DNA of 64,000 nt from Gordonia hankookensis (GTDB lineage: Bacteria > Actinomycetota > Actinomycetes > Mycobacteriales > Mycobacteriaceae). The DNA lies in assembly GCF_014673215.1 (NCBI RefSeq), contig NZ_JACWMS010000002.1, positions 186,001 to 250,000 on the forward strand, given 5' to 3'. How positions within the stretch are numbered: the first letter of the stretch is position 1; every line of letters starts with the position of its first letter. A program made the position numbers and the translations under genes. Shown one piece after another: positions 54,600-63,445 of this stretch. The notes below the pieces were generated by a model. The model was not told the DNA's origin, ran no database searches, and worked only from the letters and a program-made list of their open reading frames with translations.

Positions 54600-55829
54600 T
54601 CAGGTGACCGCACCGGCGATCTTCAGAGCGATGAGTTGGTCGTCGTCGAACCCCAGTTCGCGGAGAACATCGTCGGTGTGCTCGGCAAATCCTGGTGCGC
54701 GGGTGAGAGATACCGGCGCGTTGTCGAACTTCACAGGGTTGGCGACCAGCTTCTGTGAGTTGCCCTCGGCATCGACCATCTCGGCAATGCGCCCGTTGGC
54801 GGTCAAGGCCTCGTCATTGCCGAGATCCCAGGAATCCTGCACGACGGCCCATTGCCCGCGAATATTCTTCAGCGCGGCACGCCAGTGGTCGAGCGGTTGC
54901 GCACCGATGATCTCCGAGAAGATGTCCAGCGCTTCGGCATAGTGCTGCGTGATCAGTTCATCGGTCCCGAATCTCTCGTCATCGACGAGTTCGTCGTGAC
55001 CTATCGCCTGGCAGAACTCGGGCCAATACCGTTTGGCCTGCAGCATGGACAACTGGATCCACCGTCCATCGGACGTGCGGTAGGCACCCGACAGCGGATT
55101 ACCGGCACTCGCGGAACGCTTCTCCGCAGATGGTGCGGGCATCGCCTCGCCGCGCATCAGCGCCATGTTCACGGTGAACTGAGTGGCCCACGCACCCACC
55201 GCAAGCAGCGAGACGTCGATCTCCGACGGCTCCCCGGTCATCGCACGGCCGTACAGCGCTGCCGCGATACCGCCCGCGATGGTCATCCCACCGATGTTGT
55301 CCCCATATGCGCCTGCGGGCATGAAGCTGACGCGCTCCGCCTCGGCCGGGGTGGTTCCGAAGGCGCTGCCGCCGCGAGCCCAGAATGCGGTCGAGTCATA
55401 GCCCCCCTTGTCCGCATCGGGGCCCTCGGACCCGAATCCGCTCCCCGACACGTAGATGATGTCGGGATTGATCGCCCGGATGTCCTCGAGGGTGATCCCC
55501 AGCTTGGCTCGCGCGGGGGGTAAGAAGTTGGTCAGGAAGACGTCACTGTTCTTGACGAGTTCTTCGAGCACCGGCCTGGACTCCGACCGTTCGAGCGCCA
55601 ACCCCACACTGCGTTTCCCACGGTTCGGACCTTCCATGATGGGTGCGAACGACGAACCGGCCAGGTCGTAGCCGAGCACTCGCACCAGCCCTCGCTGCGC
55701 ATCGCCCTTTTCCGCGTGCTCGATCTTGACGATGTCGGCACCCCAGTCGGCCAGGACCGCCCCGGCCGCCGGGACAAAGGTGAACTGGGCCACCTCGAGA
55801 ATGCGGACACCTTCCATCGGGCGGTGCAT
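54600..55829 (-). CDS. Family III CoA-transferase (CaiB/BaiF)
   Basis: 409-residue single-domain CoA-transferase. The catalytic loop GAYGDNIGGM with Asp177 is present, as are the N-terminal RILEVAQFTFVPAAGAVLADWGADIVKIE and the C-terminal DDVLRELGFDDDQLIALK. It transfers CoA from a donor thioester to a pathway acid. In the same operon as two thiolases and a CoA ligase, it may recycle CoA between a late intermediate and an incoming acid. Confidence 0.93.
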   Translation of the reverse strand: MHRPMEGVRILEVAQFTFVPAAGAVLADWGADIVKIEHAEKGDAQRGLVRVLGYDLAGSSFAPIMEGPNRGKRSVGLALERSESRPVLEELVKNSDVFLTNFLPPARAKLGITLEDIRAINPDIIYVSGSGFGSEGPDADKGGYDSTAFWARGGSAFGTTPAEAERVSFMPAGAYGDNIGGMTIAGGIAAALYGRAMTGEPSEIDVSLLAVGAWATQFTVNMALMRGEAMPAPSAEKRSASAGNPLSGAYRTSDGRWIQLSMLQAKRYWPEFCQAIGHDELVDDERFGTDELITQHYAEALDIFSEIIGAQPLDHWRAALKNIRGQWAVVQDSWDLGNDEALTANGRIAEMVDAEGNSQKLVANPVKFDNAPVSLTRAPGFAEHTDDVLRELGFDDDQLIALKIAGAVT

Positions 55830-55952
55830 GCTTACTCCTCACGATTCGTCCGGTGTGATCCATGGTGTAACGATCTGGGCGGTAGCGGGTCTCGTCTCCC
55901 GGCGAGTGGGACTACGCAGGTCAGCCATGCTGATCGGGCCGACGGGTCGACC

Positions 55953-57101
55953 TCAGGCCTCGAGCAGTTCGAGAATCGTGGCGTTCGCCTGACCGCCGCC
56001 CTCGCACATCGTCTGCAGTCCGTACCGAATGTGGTTGCGTCGCATGTGCGCGATGAGATCGGTGAGGATCCGGGCGCCCGAACCTCCCAGCGGATGGCCG
56101 AACGCGATGGCGCCGCCATTCGGGTTCAGGATGTCGTCGTCCACCCCGAGCTCCCGCTGCCATGCCAACGGAACCGTCGCGAAGGCCTCGTTGACCTCGA
56201 AGACCCCGATGTCCGACAGATTCAGGCGTGCCTTGGCGAGCGCCTTTTCCGTCGCGGGGATCGGTCCGGTCAGCATGATCACGGGATCCGCACCGGTGAC
56301 CACAGCCGTGTGCACTCGCGCCAACGGGGTGAGGGAGTGCCGCCGCGCAACCTCCTCACTCATCACCAGCAGGGCCGCGGAACCATCGGAGACCTGGGAT
56401 GCATTGCCCGCATGGATGACACCGTCCTCGGCGAACACGGGCGCCAGTTTCGCCAAGGTCTCGACCGAGGTCCCGCGGCGGATTCCCTCGTCGGCGGACA
56501 CGTTGCCGTCGGCCGTCGTCACCGGCACGATCTGCTCGTCGAGCCATCCCGCATCCTGCGCGGCCGCGGCGCGTTCGTGCGATCGGGCCGCATAGGTGTC
56601 GACATCGCTGCGCGACAGACTCCATTTCTGGGCGATCATCTCCGCGCCGATCCCCTGGTTCGGGACGACCCCGTCGTACCGCTCGCGATACCGCTGAGTG
56701 AACGGACTCTCCCCCACCGATGTCGATGAACCCATCGGGACGCGCGACATCGACTCCACGCCGCCTGCGACCACCACATCGTAGTGTCCCGCCTCGACAC
56801 TCGCGACCGCGAAGTTCAGTGCCTGTTGCGACGATCCGCATTGCCGGTCGACGGTCACACCGGGAATGGACTCCGGCCAGCCGGCCGTGAGCACCGCGGT
56901 TCGGGCGATGTCGATCGCCTGTTCCGAGACCTGTTGGACGCAGCCCCAGATCACGTCGTCGACGATCTCCGGATCGATCCCGGCCCGTTCCACGAGTCCG
57001 GCCAGGACGGTCGCGGAGAGGTCGGCCGGATGAATCCCGGACAGACAACCCTTCTTTCGACCCACGGGCGTGCGAACGGCTTCGACGATCACTGCAGACA
57101 T
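55953..57101 (-). CDS. Thiolase (acetyl-CoA acyltransferase)
   Basis: 382 residues from ATG 57101 (MSAVIVEAVRTPVG), with AGGAGATTCCG upstream; the frame reaches 57131 without a better signal. The nucleophile Cys88 lies in DRQCGSSQQA, the His in GGAIAFGHPLGGSGA and the second Cys in TMCEGGGQANATI. It is paralogous to the thiolase at 53131, and the two share gene order and length. It probably handles a different 3-oxoacyl-CoA of the same pathway. Confidence 0.93.
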   Translation of the reverse strand: MSAVIVEAVRTPVGRKKGCLSGIHPADLSATVLAGLVERAGIDPEIVDDVIWGCVQQVSEQAIDIARTAVLTAGWPESIPGVTVDRQCGSSQQALNFAVASVEAGHYDVVVAGGVESMSRVPMGSSTSVGESPFTQRYRERYDGVVPNQGIGAEMIAQKWSLSRSDVDTYAARSHERAAAAQDAGWLDEQIVPVTTADGNVSADEGIRRGTSVETLAKLAPVFAEDGVIHAGNASQVSDGSAALLVMSEEVARRHSLTPLARVHTAVVTGADPVIMLTGPIPATEKALAKARLNLSDIGVFEVNEAFATVPLAWQRELGVDDDILNPNGGAIAFGHPLGGSGARILTDLIAHMRRNHIRYGLQTMCEGGGQANATILELLEA

Positions 57102-57163
57102 CGGAATCTCCTGACGGACTGGTTGACCCATTCCACGGGTCGCGCGGTGTGATGTGACCGGAC

Positions 57164-58672
57164 TCAGGCGCTCGACGCCTCGAGCTCGGCGACGAGTTCG
57201 AGCAGACGACGGCGATCGACCTTGAGAGAGACACTGCGAGGCAGGGATTCGAGCGCATGGATGCTCACCGGGACCTCGTACCCGGTGAGATGGCCGCGCA
57301 GGAACTCTTTCAGCTCGGCCTCGTCCACCACCTGGGTGCCGTCCACCAGTTCGACGACCGCCACCGGAACCTGCCCCAGCCGGTCGTCGTCCTTGCCGTA
57401 GACAGTGGCGTCGAGGACCGCACTGTGCTCACGTAACGCGTTGGCCACCACCTCGGGTTGCACCTTGAACCCACCTCGGATGATGGCGTCGTCGGCGCGA
57501 CCGTCGATGTAGAGGAATCCGTCGTCGTCGACGTGGGCGAGGTCGCTCGTGTGAACCCACTCATCGGAGCCCGACCCGGTCTGACCCGAGCACACCTCGA
57601 GCGCACCCGTGACCCCCCGCGGGAGAACCGAGCGCCGGTCGTCGACCACGCGCAGCTGCACACCGGGGAAGGCTCGACCCACACTTCCCCGCTTGGTCGC
57701 CCACCATTGCTCGTGCATCGGTTTCGTCCAGCCGGCAACCGCGCCGGAGAACTCCGTCGCCCCATAGACGATGAGGACCGGGATGTCATAGCGCCCGATG
57801 AACTCATCGGCCAGATCAGGACTCACGAATGTGGTGCCTGCGGTGACCGCCCGCAGACTCTCGAGCTTCTCACCGGGGATGTCCGCGTTGAGGAGCGATC
57901 GCATCGCGGCGGGCGGCAGGCTCGCGATCCTCGGCTTGTGCTCCTCGATGGCACCGACCCACCCTGCCACGGTGAATCTCGGCAGCAAGACAAACGGGCG
58001 TGCCTCGGTGAGCGCTTGCAGCACACCCCACATACCGCCGATGTGCACGATCGCCAGGGTCACCAGCGCGACACGGCCGGTCAACGGTCGCCGCGTCGAC
58101 GACGACGTACCGACGTGACCGTGCACGGCGGACATCGCCGCGTCGAGCTGGCGCCAGGTCAACGGGATCCGCTTGGGCGGGCCGGTCGTTCCCGAGGTGA
58201 ACATCTCGATCGCCACCGTCGCCGACGCCGTCGCGTCGTCCTCGGCGTCCACGTTCCGCGTCGCCCGTCGCGTCAGCCCGGCGTCGAGGGCGAAGCCGTC
58301 GACACCGATCTCGGAAGCAACAGCACTGAACTCGTCGGAGTCCCAGAGTTTCGCAGGCGCCAAGACGACATGCGGACGGGACTGGTGCAGATCCGCGGTG
58401 AGGCGCCCGATCGGCTGCATCGGATTGAGGGTCGTGATCGTGCGGCCGGTACTCAGGAGAGCCACCAGTGCCGCGATCGACTCCATACGGTTTCCGAGAA
58501 CCACACCGATCCGCGATCCCTCGCAGGCGCCGATACCGGTCAGCCCGCGGTCGATGTTCTCGGCGAGGGCGCGGACCTCACCCCACGAATACCACCGTCC
58601 GTCTTGCTGGATCATCCGGGCATCGTCTGGGGCGGACCACAATTCGCGGAGTGCCTGTCTGATACCCGTCAT
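57164..58672 (-). CDS. AMP-forming acyl-CoA ligase
   Basis: 502 residues from ATG 58672 (MTGIRQALRELW). Adenylate-forming enzyme motifs are EMFTSGTTGPPKRIPLTW (A3-like), YGATEFSGAV (A5), DDDGFLYIDGRADDAIIRGGFKVQPEVV (A7/A8) and the terminal SLKVDRR with the catalytic Lys. It activates a carboxylic acid to its CoA ester via an acyl-adenylate. First gene of the six-gene minus-strand operon; the palindrome at 58800 is about 130 bp upstream, within a plausible promoter. Confidence 0.93.
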   Translation of the reverse strand: MTGIRQALRELWSAPDDARMIQQDGRWYSWGEVRALAENIDRGLTGIGACEGSRIGVVLGNRMESIAALVALLSTGRTITTLNPMQPIGRLTADLHQSRPHVVLAPAKLWDSDEFSAVASEIGVDGFALDAGLTRRATRNVDAEDDATASATVAIEMFTSGTTGPPKRIPLTWRQLDAAMSAVHGHVGTSSSTRRPLTGRVALVTLAIVHIGGMWGVLQALTEARPFVLLPRFTVAGWVGAIEEHKPRIASLPPAAMRSLLNADIPGEKLESLRAVTAGTTFVSPDLADEFIGRYDIPVLIVYGATEFSGAVAGWTKPMHEQWWATKRGSVGRAFPGVQLRVVDDRRSVLPRGVTGALEVCSGQTGSGSDEWVHTSDLAHVDDDGFLYIDGRADDAIIRGGFKVQPEVVANALREHSAVLDATVYGKDDDRLGQVPVAVVELVDGTQVVDEAELKEFLRGHLTGYEVPVSIHALESLPRSVSLKVDRRRLLELVAELEASSA

Positions 58673-58788
58673 GACGCCTCCGTTCCGCGCGAATCCGGTT
58701 CGCGCGCCAGAACCCAGTGATCTCCGAGCGGTGACACCGCCCCTCCGACGGCACACTCCCGATACGGGATGGCCAGGCCTATGCAGTA

Positions 58789-58817
58789 AAGGTATATGAC
58801 ATAGTTAACTATGACAA
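58789..58817 (-). promoter_or_regulatory. Putative promoter of the ligase-thiolase operon with shared operator, site 5
   Basis: On the minus strand TTGTCA (58817-58812), a 17-bp spacer and TACCTT (58794-58789) form a promoter-like pair. The spacer and part of the -35 hold the perfect 14-nt palindrome CATAGTTAACTATG (58800-58813), the best copy of the shared operator. Confidence 0.75.
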
Positions 58818-58866
58818 CCCCGTGCGCGGTCGACAAACGAGTCCGAGACAGGATCCGGGACGACGA

Positions 58867-60057
58867 TCAGCGAGGGAGACCCAATCCGCGCTCGGCGATC
58901 ATGTTCCGCATGATCTCCGAGCTGCCGCCTGCGATGGTGTACGCACGGGCATAGAGGAATTCGTCCTGCCATCTCCCGTGATCGACAGCCGACTCTTCAC
59001 CGGAGCACAGAATTCCGTCCTCACCGCAGAGTTCCAGTGCACAGGAGGCGATCTCCACCCCGAGCTCGCTGAACATCAGCTTCGTCATCGGAGCATCACC
59101 CGCACGGACGTCGCCCCGAGAGACCCGGGTGAGAGCCGCATAGACCAGTGCCGACAACGCATCGGCCGACGCGGACAGAGCACCGAGACGTTGACGAACC
59201 GACTCGTCCTCTATCGCCGGACGGCCGTGGCGCTCCACTCTCCCGGCGAGTTCGATCAGCGCGGATATGTTGCGTTGCAGACGGACTGCGTTGTTCGCCA
59301 CTCCTGACCGCTCGTGCCCGAGGCTCGAGTTGGCGATCCGCCAGCCGTGGTCGATCTCGCCGATCAGCGCGCTCTCGTCCACCTCGACCTCGTCGAGGAA
59401 GACCTCGTTGAAGTCGGCGGTCCCGGTCATCTCGCGCAGCGGCCGGACGTCGATACCCGGCAGGTTCATGTCGATGATGAAGGCGCTGATGCCCTTGTGT
59501 TTGGGGGCTTCTGGATTCGTTCGCGCCAGGAGGTAACCGTAGTCGGCCCATTGCCCGTTGGTCGTCCAGACCTTCTGCCCGGTGATCCGGAAGCCACCGC
59601 CGTCGAGTCTCGTGGCCCGGGTGCGCAACGATGCGAGATCGCTCCCCGACCCGGGCTCGCTGAAGAGCTGGCAGAAGATGTGTTCGCCCGTTCGGATTCC
59701 GCCGAGGTAGGCCTTCTTCTGTTCGTCGGTGCCGTGGTCGATCAGCGCATGGGCGACCAGATTCGCCGCGCCCTGGATGGGGGCAGGCGCACGATGCCGG
59801 GCGATCTCCTCGCCGACCACCACATCACGCTCGAGCTGGTGGTCGGGGCCGTTGCCCCCGTACTCGCGGGGCCACGATCCCCCGATGTAGCCGGCCTCGA
59901 ACAGTTTGCCGGTCCACTCCTTGAGGAGCGCGAGTTCTTCCCGGTCTTCTGCGACGCGGACTCCGGCCTTGGGCGGGATCGCAGGCGCGTGTCGCTCGAC
60001 GAAGTCGCGCACCTCGGCCCGGAAACCATCCAATTCGGCTGTCACTCCGTACTTCAC
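58867..60057 (-). CDS. Acyl-CoA dehydrogenase family protein
   Basis: About 396 residues from GTG 60057, preceded by GGAAGGG; another GTG at 60096 would add 13 residues. Markers are GSWPREYGGNGPDHQLERDVVVGEEIARHRAPAPIQGA, CQLFSEPGSGSDLASLRTRATRL, GQKVWTTNGQWADYGYLLARTN and AYTIAGGSSEIMRNMIAERGLGLPR. The sequence resembles the N-terminal half of the tandem ACAD at 41078 (shared FSEPGxGSDLASLxTRA), typical of FadE subunits from heteromeric steroid-type dehydrogenases. It follows the crotonase gene by 48 nt in a ligase-crotonase-ACAD operon. Confidence 0.92.
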   Translation of the reverse strand: MKYGVTAELDGFRAEVRDFVERHAPAIPPKAGVRVAEDREELALLKEWTGKLFEAGYIGGSWPREYGGNGPDHQLERDVVVGEEIARHRAPAPIQGAANLVAHALIDHGTDEQKKAYLGGIRTGEHIFCQLFSEPGSGSDLASLRTRATRLDGGGFRITGQKVWTTNGQWADYGYLLARTNPEAPKHKGISAFIIDMNLPGIDVRPLREMTGTADFNEVFLDEVEVDESALIGEIDHGWRIANSSLGHERSGVANNAVRLQRNISALIELAGRVERHGRPAIEDESVRQRLGALSASADALSALVYAALTRVSRGDVRAGDAPMTKLMFSELGVEIASCALELCGEDGILCSGEESAVDHGRWQDEFLYARAYTIAGGSSEIMRNMIAERGLGLPR

Positions 60058-60105
60058 GATCGACCACCCTTCCGCGTCAGATGCCGTGACGTGCACACAG
60101 GGCGA

Positions 60106-60888
60106 TCATCGGATCTCGTAGTCTCGGGTCGCGACCTCGGACCTGTTCACCTGTGCCTTGCCGATGGGGTTGCCCAGCGAGGTGTACGACATGCCCGTCG
60201 CCAGCGCCTGGGACCGCCCGGTGTCCCTGGACTCCCAGATCGCCCGGACGCTGCCCTGGATCGCCGCAGGCGGTTTCGCAGCGATCCGCCGAGCGAGCGC
60301 ATCGGCCCGCGGCCAGAGATCCTGGCGCGCGACGATCTCACTGACGAACCCGATCTCACGTGCCCGCTGCGCGGACATACGTTCGTCGAGGCCGAGCAGG
60401 ACCATGCGGAGTACCTCACCGATCGGGATCCGGTGCGCGAGGCCGATCGGCTCCAGTGCAGCGACCAGACCGTAGGAGACATGTGGGTCGAAGAACTGGG
60501 CGTCGTCACTGGCGACGATGATGTCGGCCTCGTTGAGCCAGTAGAGCGCCCCGCCGGCGACCATCCCGTGGACCGCGCAGATCAGCGGCTTCCAGCACCC
60601 GTTGTGCTTGGGAGAGAGATCGTTTCCAGGGTCACGCCGACTGAAGACGTTGTCGGAGATGAAGGTTCCCTCGCGGGTGTCCATGCCGGTCGAGAAGGCA
60701 CGGTCACCGGCGGCCCGTAGCACGATGACATGGATGTCGTCCTGCTCGCGCGCGTGATCCCAGATCTGTCGGAACTCCGTACGCATCGTGTCGGTGAACG
60801 AGTTCAGCCGCTCGGGGCGGTTGAGGGTCAGCGTCAGAACGTGATCGTCGAGCTCGCCGATCACTGTGGTCAGGGCATCGAGGTCCAC
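60106..60888 (-). CDS. Atypical enoyl-CoA hydratase/isomerase (crotonase) family protein
   Basis: 260-residue crotonase-fold protein. The CoA-binding segments LNRPERLNSF and DRAFSTGMDTREG are clear, but the two hydratase glutamates are replaced: the first block reads VAGGALYWLNEADI (Tyr) and the second FFDPHVSYGLV (His). It probably catalyses a non-hydratase reaction such as isomerisation, decarboxylation or hydrolysis. It is in an operon between an acyl-CoA ligase and an acyl-CoA dehydrogenase. Confidence 0.88.
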   Translation of the reverse strand: MDLDALTTVIGELDDHVLTLTLNRPERLNSFTDTMRTEFRQIWDHAREQDDIHVIVLRAAGDRAFSTGMDTREGTFISDNVFSRRDPGNDLSPKHNGCWKPLICAVHGMVAGGALYWLNEADIIVASDDAQFFDPHVSYGLVAALEPIGLAHRIPIGEVLRMVLLGLDERMSAQRAREIGFVSEIVARQDLWPRADALARRIAAKPPAAIQGSVRAIWESRDTGRSQALATGMSYTSLGNPIGKAQVNRSEVATRDYEIR

Positions 60889-60949
60889 GATGTCGTCCTC
60901 CTTCGTCGGTCTGCGCGTTCACGTGAGTATCGCACCGCCGCAGGACTCG

Positions 60950-62470
60950 TCACGCCCCGTTCACCGACGCAGGCGCGGACTCGCTCACCAGGCGGTCGAC
61001 CACATGCCGTCGGACGAGCTTCCCCGTCTCCGTGCGCGGCACCTGGTCCCAGAAGACGAATCTCTCCGGTGTCTTGCTACCGCGCAGCGTCGCACGTACA
61101 TGCGCGCGGAGACCTTCGGCATCGCGACCGGCATCAGGCCGCACGACCACGACGGCCTCGATACGCTGGCCCCACTCCTCGTCGGGCACCCCGACCACCG
61201 CGACGTCGAGAACGTCGGGATGACGCAGGATGACGTCTTCGATCTCGGCAGGCGCGATGTTCTCCGCCCCACGGATGATCGTGTCGTCAGCGCGCCCGCC
61301 GACGAAGAGAAATCCGTCGTCGTCGACGAATCCCTTGTCGCGCGTGTCGAAGAACCCCTGCTCGTCCACGACCCGACCGACGCCCGCATACTCCGCCGAC
61401 ACCTGTTCGCCGGAGACGCAGATCCTCCCCAGGTGACCGGCGGGCAGCACCGCCCCGCCTTCGTCGCGGATCTCGATCCGAACCCCCGGCAGCGCTCGAC
61501 CGACCGAACCGAGTCGTGTGCGTACACGCTCGTCGTCACTCGCCAGGGCATCACGATGATCCTGCGGTCCCAACACCGCGATGGTCGAACTCGTCTCGGT
61601 GAGTCCGTACGCGTTCACGAACCCGACATCGGGCCACAGCCGAAGGGCCTGTTCGATGATCCGGGACGGCATCGGAGCGCCACCGTAGGCGAGATTGCGC
61701 AGCGACGGAACCGACTTGTCCGCATCGGATTCCACGATCCGGGACAGCATCGTGGGGACCACCAGGGCATTCGTGACGCATTCGTCCCGCACTGTCTGCA
61801 GCCATTCCTGCGGGGTGAACTGCTCCAGCACCAGAGTTCTTCGTCCCGCATACAGATTGCTGATGACATTCGCGACCGCCGCGATGTGATACGGCGGAAC
61901 GCTGACCAACGCGGCTTCCGTCGCATCGGCGTTCGCGAACTCGACCGATCCGAACACGTACGACGTGAGATTCTCGTTGCGCAACAACACCCCCTTGGGC
62001 GCCGCCGTGGTCCCGGAGGTGTAGATGATCACGGCAGGTGCATCGATGCCGTCAGACGGCCCGTCCGTGACGGAGGCCGGTGTGGTGGTTCGCGTCTGAT
62101 CCAGCCACTGCTCGGTGGTGAGCGCCCGGAGACCGGCCTGCTCGAGGATCGAGACATGCTCGGGATCGGCAATCGCCAGGGCCGAGCGGTGATTCGCGAG
62201 AAGGGCATCGAGTTGTTCACGCCCCAGCCGGTAGTTGACCGGCACCAACGGCACTCCGGCACGCGCCGCCGAGAACATCGCCACCGGAAAAGCCGGTCCG
62301 TTCACCGCGAGATAGACAACTGCGTCGGCGCGCGCCCTCCGGATGACCTCCGCACCCGCGGTGGACATCGAACGTAGGTCCATCGCGGTGATCCCCGCGT
62401 CCCGGGTACCCACGACGACCCGGTCCCCGAAGCCATCCGCGGCCATGTCCGACAACAACGCGATGTTCAT
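60950..62470 (-). CDS. AMP-forming acyl-CoA ligase
   Basis: 506-residue adenylate-forming ligase. IIYTSGTTAAPKGVLLRNENL (A3), NAYGLTETSSTI (A5), DDDGFLFVGGRADDTIIRGAENIAPAEIEDVI (A7/A8) and PRTETGKLVRRHV with the catalytic Lys are all present. It is only moderately similar to the ligase at 57164, so it probably has a different acid substrate. First gene of the ligase-crotonase-ACAD operon, divergent from the SDR at 62677; one shared palindrome lies between them. Confidence 0.93.
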   Translation of the reverse strand: MNIALLSDMAADGFGDRVVVGTRDAGITAMDLRSMSTAGAEVIRRARADAVVYLAVNGPAFPVAMFSAARAGVPLVPVNYRLGREQLDALLANHRSALAIADPEHVSILEQAGLRALTTEQWLDQTRTTTPASVTDGPSDGIDAPAVIIYTSGTTAAPKGVLLRNENLTSYVFGSVEFANADATEAALVSVPPYHIAAVANVISNLYAGRRTLVLEQFTPQEWLQTVRDECVTNALVVPTMLSRIVESDADKSVPSLRNLAYGGAPMPSRIIEQALRLWPDVGFVNAYGLTETSSTIAVLGPQDHRDALASDDERVRTRLGSVGRALPGVRIEIRDEGGAVLPAGHLGRICVSGEQVSAEYAGVGRVVDEQGFFDTRDKGFVDDDGFLFVGGRADDTIIRGAENIAPAEIEDVILRHPDVLDVAVVGVPDEEWGQRIEAVVVVRPDAGRDAEGLRAHVRATLRGSKTPERFVFWDQVPRTETGKLVRRHVVDRLVSESAPASVNGA

Positions 62471-62587
62471 CCGATACCTCAGTCCTCATCCCGGTTGGCG
62501 CGCCGCCACACGACTCTCGCGCAGACGGTGACCGCGCCTCGTCACACGCTGATCGAGCCACGTCGTCCACTCTGCCCGACCGTCCGA

Positions 62588-62601
62588 CATAGTTTAGATA
62601 G
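62588..62601. promoter_or_regulatory. Shared AT-rich palindromic operator, site 6
   Basis: CATAG-TTTA-GATAG, an imperfect palindrome continuing into TATTAT (62602-62607), a plausible -10 for the plus-strand SDR. It lies between the divergent ligase and SDR genes. The string TTTAGATA also appears in the composite site at 36418-36441. Confidence 0.65.
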
Positions 62602-62676
62602 TATTATAAGTCAGACACAAGTGGAGGCCGCCCGCGTCGGCGGTCGAGAGCAGATGCACAGAGGGCGAGGATCAGC

Positions 62677-63435
62677 ATGGACATCGCAGGGAAATCGGCC
62701 GTCGTCGTCGGCGGAGCATCCGGGATGGGTCGCGCGACCGCGCAGGCCCTGGCACAGGCGGGCGCGCGGGTCGCCATCCTCGATCGCGAGGGCAGCGATG
62801 GCAAAGACCTCGCCACCGAGATCGGCGGAGTCTTCCATGCCACCGACATCACGGATTTCGACGGCATGGAGGACACACTCTCCGCCGCGGTGGCCGACCT
62901 CGGCGGGCTCCACATCGCGGTCAACACCGCCGGCGGCGGCAAAGTACAGAAAACCCTGGGCCGCAACGGCCCTCATGACCTCGACATGTTCCGCCAGGTG
63001 ATCGATCTGAATCTGGTGGGGACCTTCAACCTGAACCGTCTGCAGGCTCTGCACATGAGCGTCAACGAACCGGTCGACGATGAACGAGGGGTCATCGTCA
63101 ACACCTCGTCCCTCGCGGCATTCGAAGGCCAGATCGGTCAGGTCGCCTACGCGGCCGCCAAGGCGGGGATCGCCGGCAGCGCTCTGGTGATGGCGCGCGA
63201 CCTCGGACCTCTCGGAATCCGGGTCCTCGCGATCGCGCCCAGCCTGTTCTCCACCGGCGCCACAGCGGCATTCACCGACGAGCAGGTGGCCCCACTGGTG
63301 AAGGATGCCGCCTTCCCCAAACGGATGGGACGGCCGGAGGAGTACGCGAAACTCGCGCTGGCAATCGTCGACAACCCGATGCTCAACGGCCAGTGCATCC
63401 GACTCGACGCCGGACAACGGTTCGCACCACGCTAG
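62677..63435 (+). CDS. SDR, HSD10-like 3-hydroxyacyl-CoA dehydrogenase type
   Basis: 252-residue [24 protein letters not shown], the catalytic Ser in [21 protein letters not shown] with YAAAK, and the [14 protein letters not shown] and [30 protein letters not shown] blocks match the 17-beta-HSD type 10/3-hydroxyacyl-CoA dehydrogenase group. It is paralogous to the SDR at 32539. A GAGG-containing site precedes ATG 62677. It is a single-gene unit, convergent by 10 bp with the GntR regulator, and probably serves the beta-oxidation-like steps of the flanking operons. Confidence 0.92.
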   Translation: MDIAGKSAVVVGGASGMGRATAQALAQAGARVAILDREGSDGKDLATEIGGVFHATDITDFDGMEDTLSAAVADLGGLHIAVNTAGGGKVQKTLGRNGPHDLDMFRQVIDLNLVGTFNLNRLQALHMSVNEPVDDERGVIVNTSSLAAFEGQIGQVAYAAAKAGIAGSALVMARDLGPLGIRVLAIAPSLFSTGATAAFTDEQVAPLVKDAAFPKRMGRPEEYAKLALAIVDNPMLNGQCIRLDAGQRFAPR

Positions 63436-63445
63436 CGCGGTGGCC

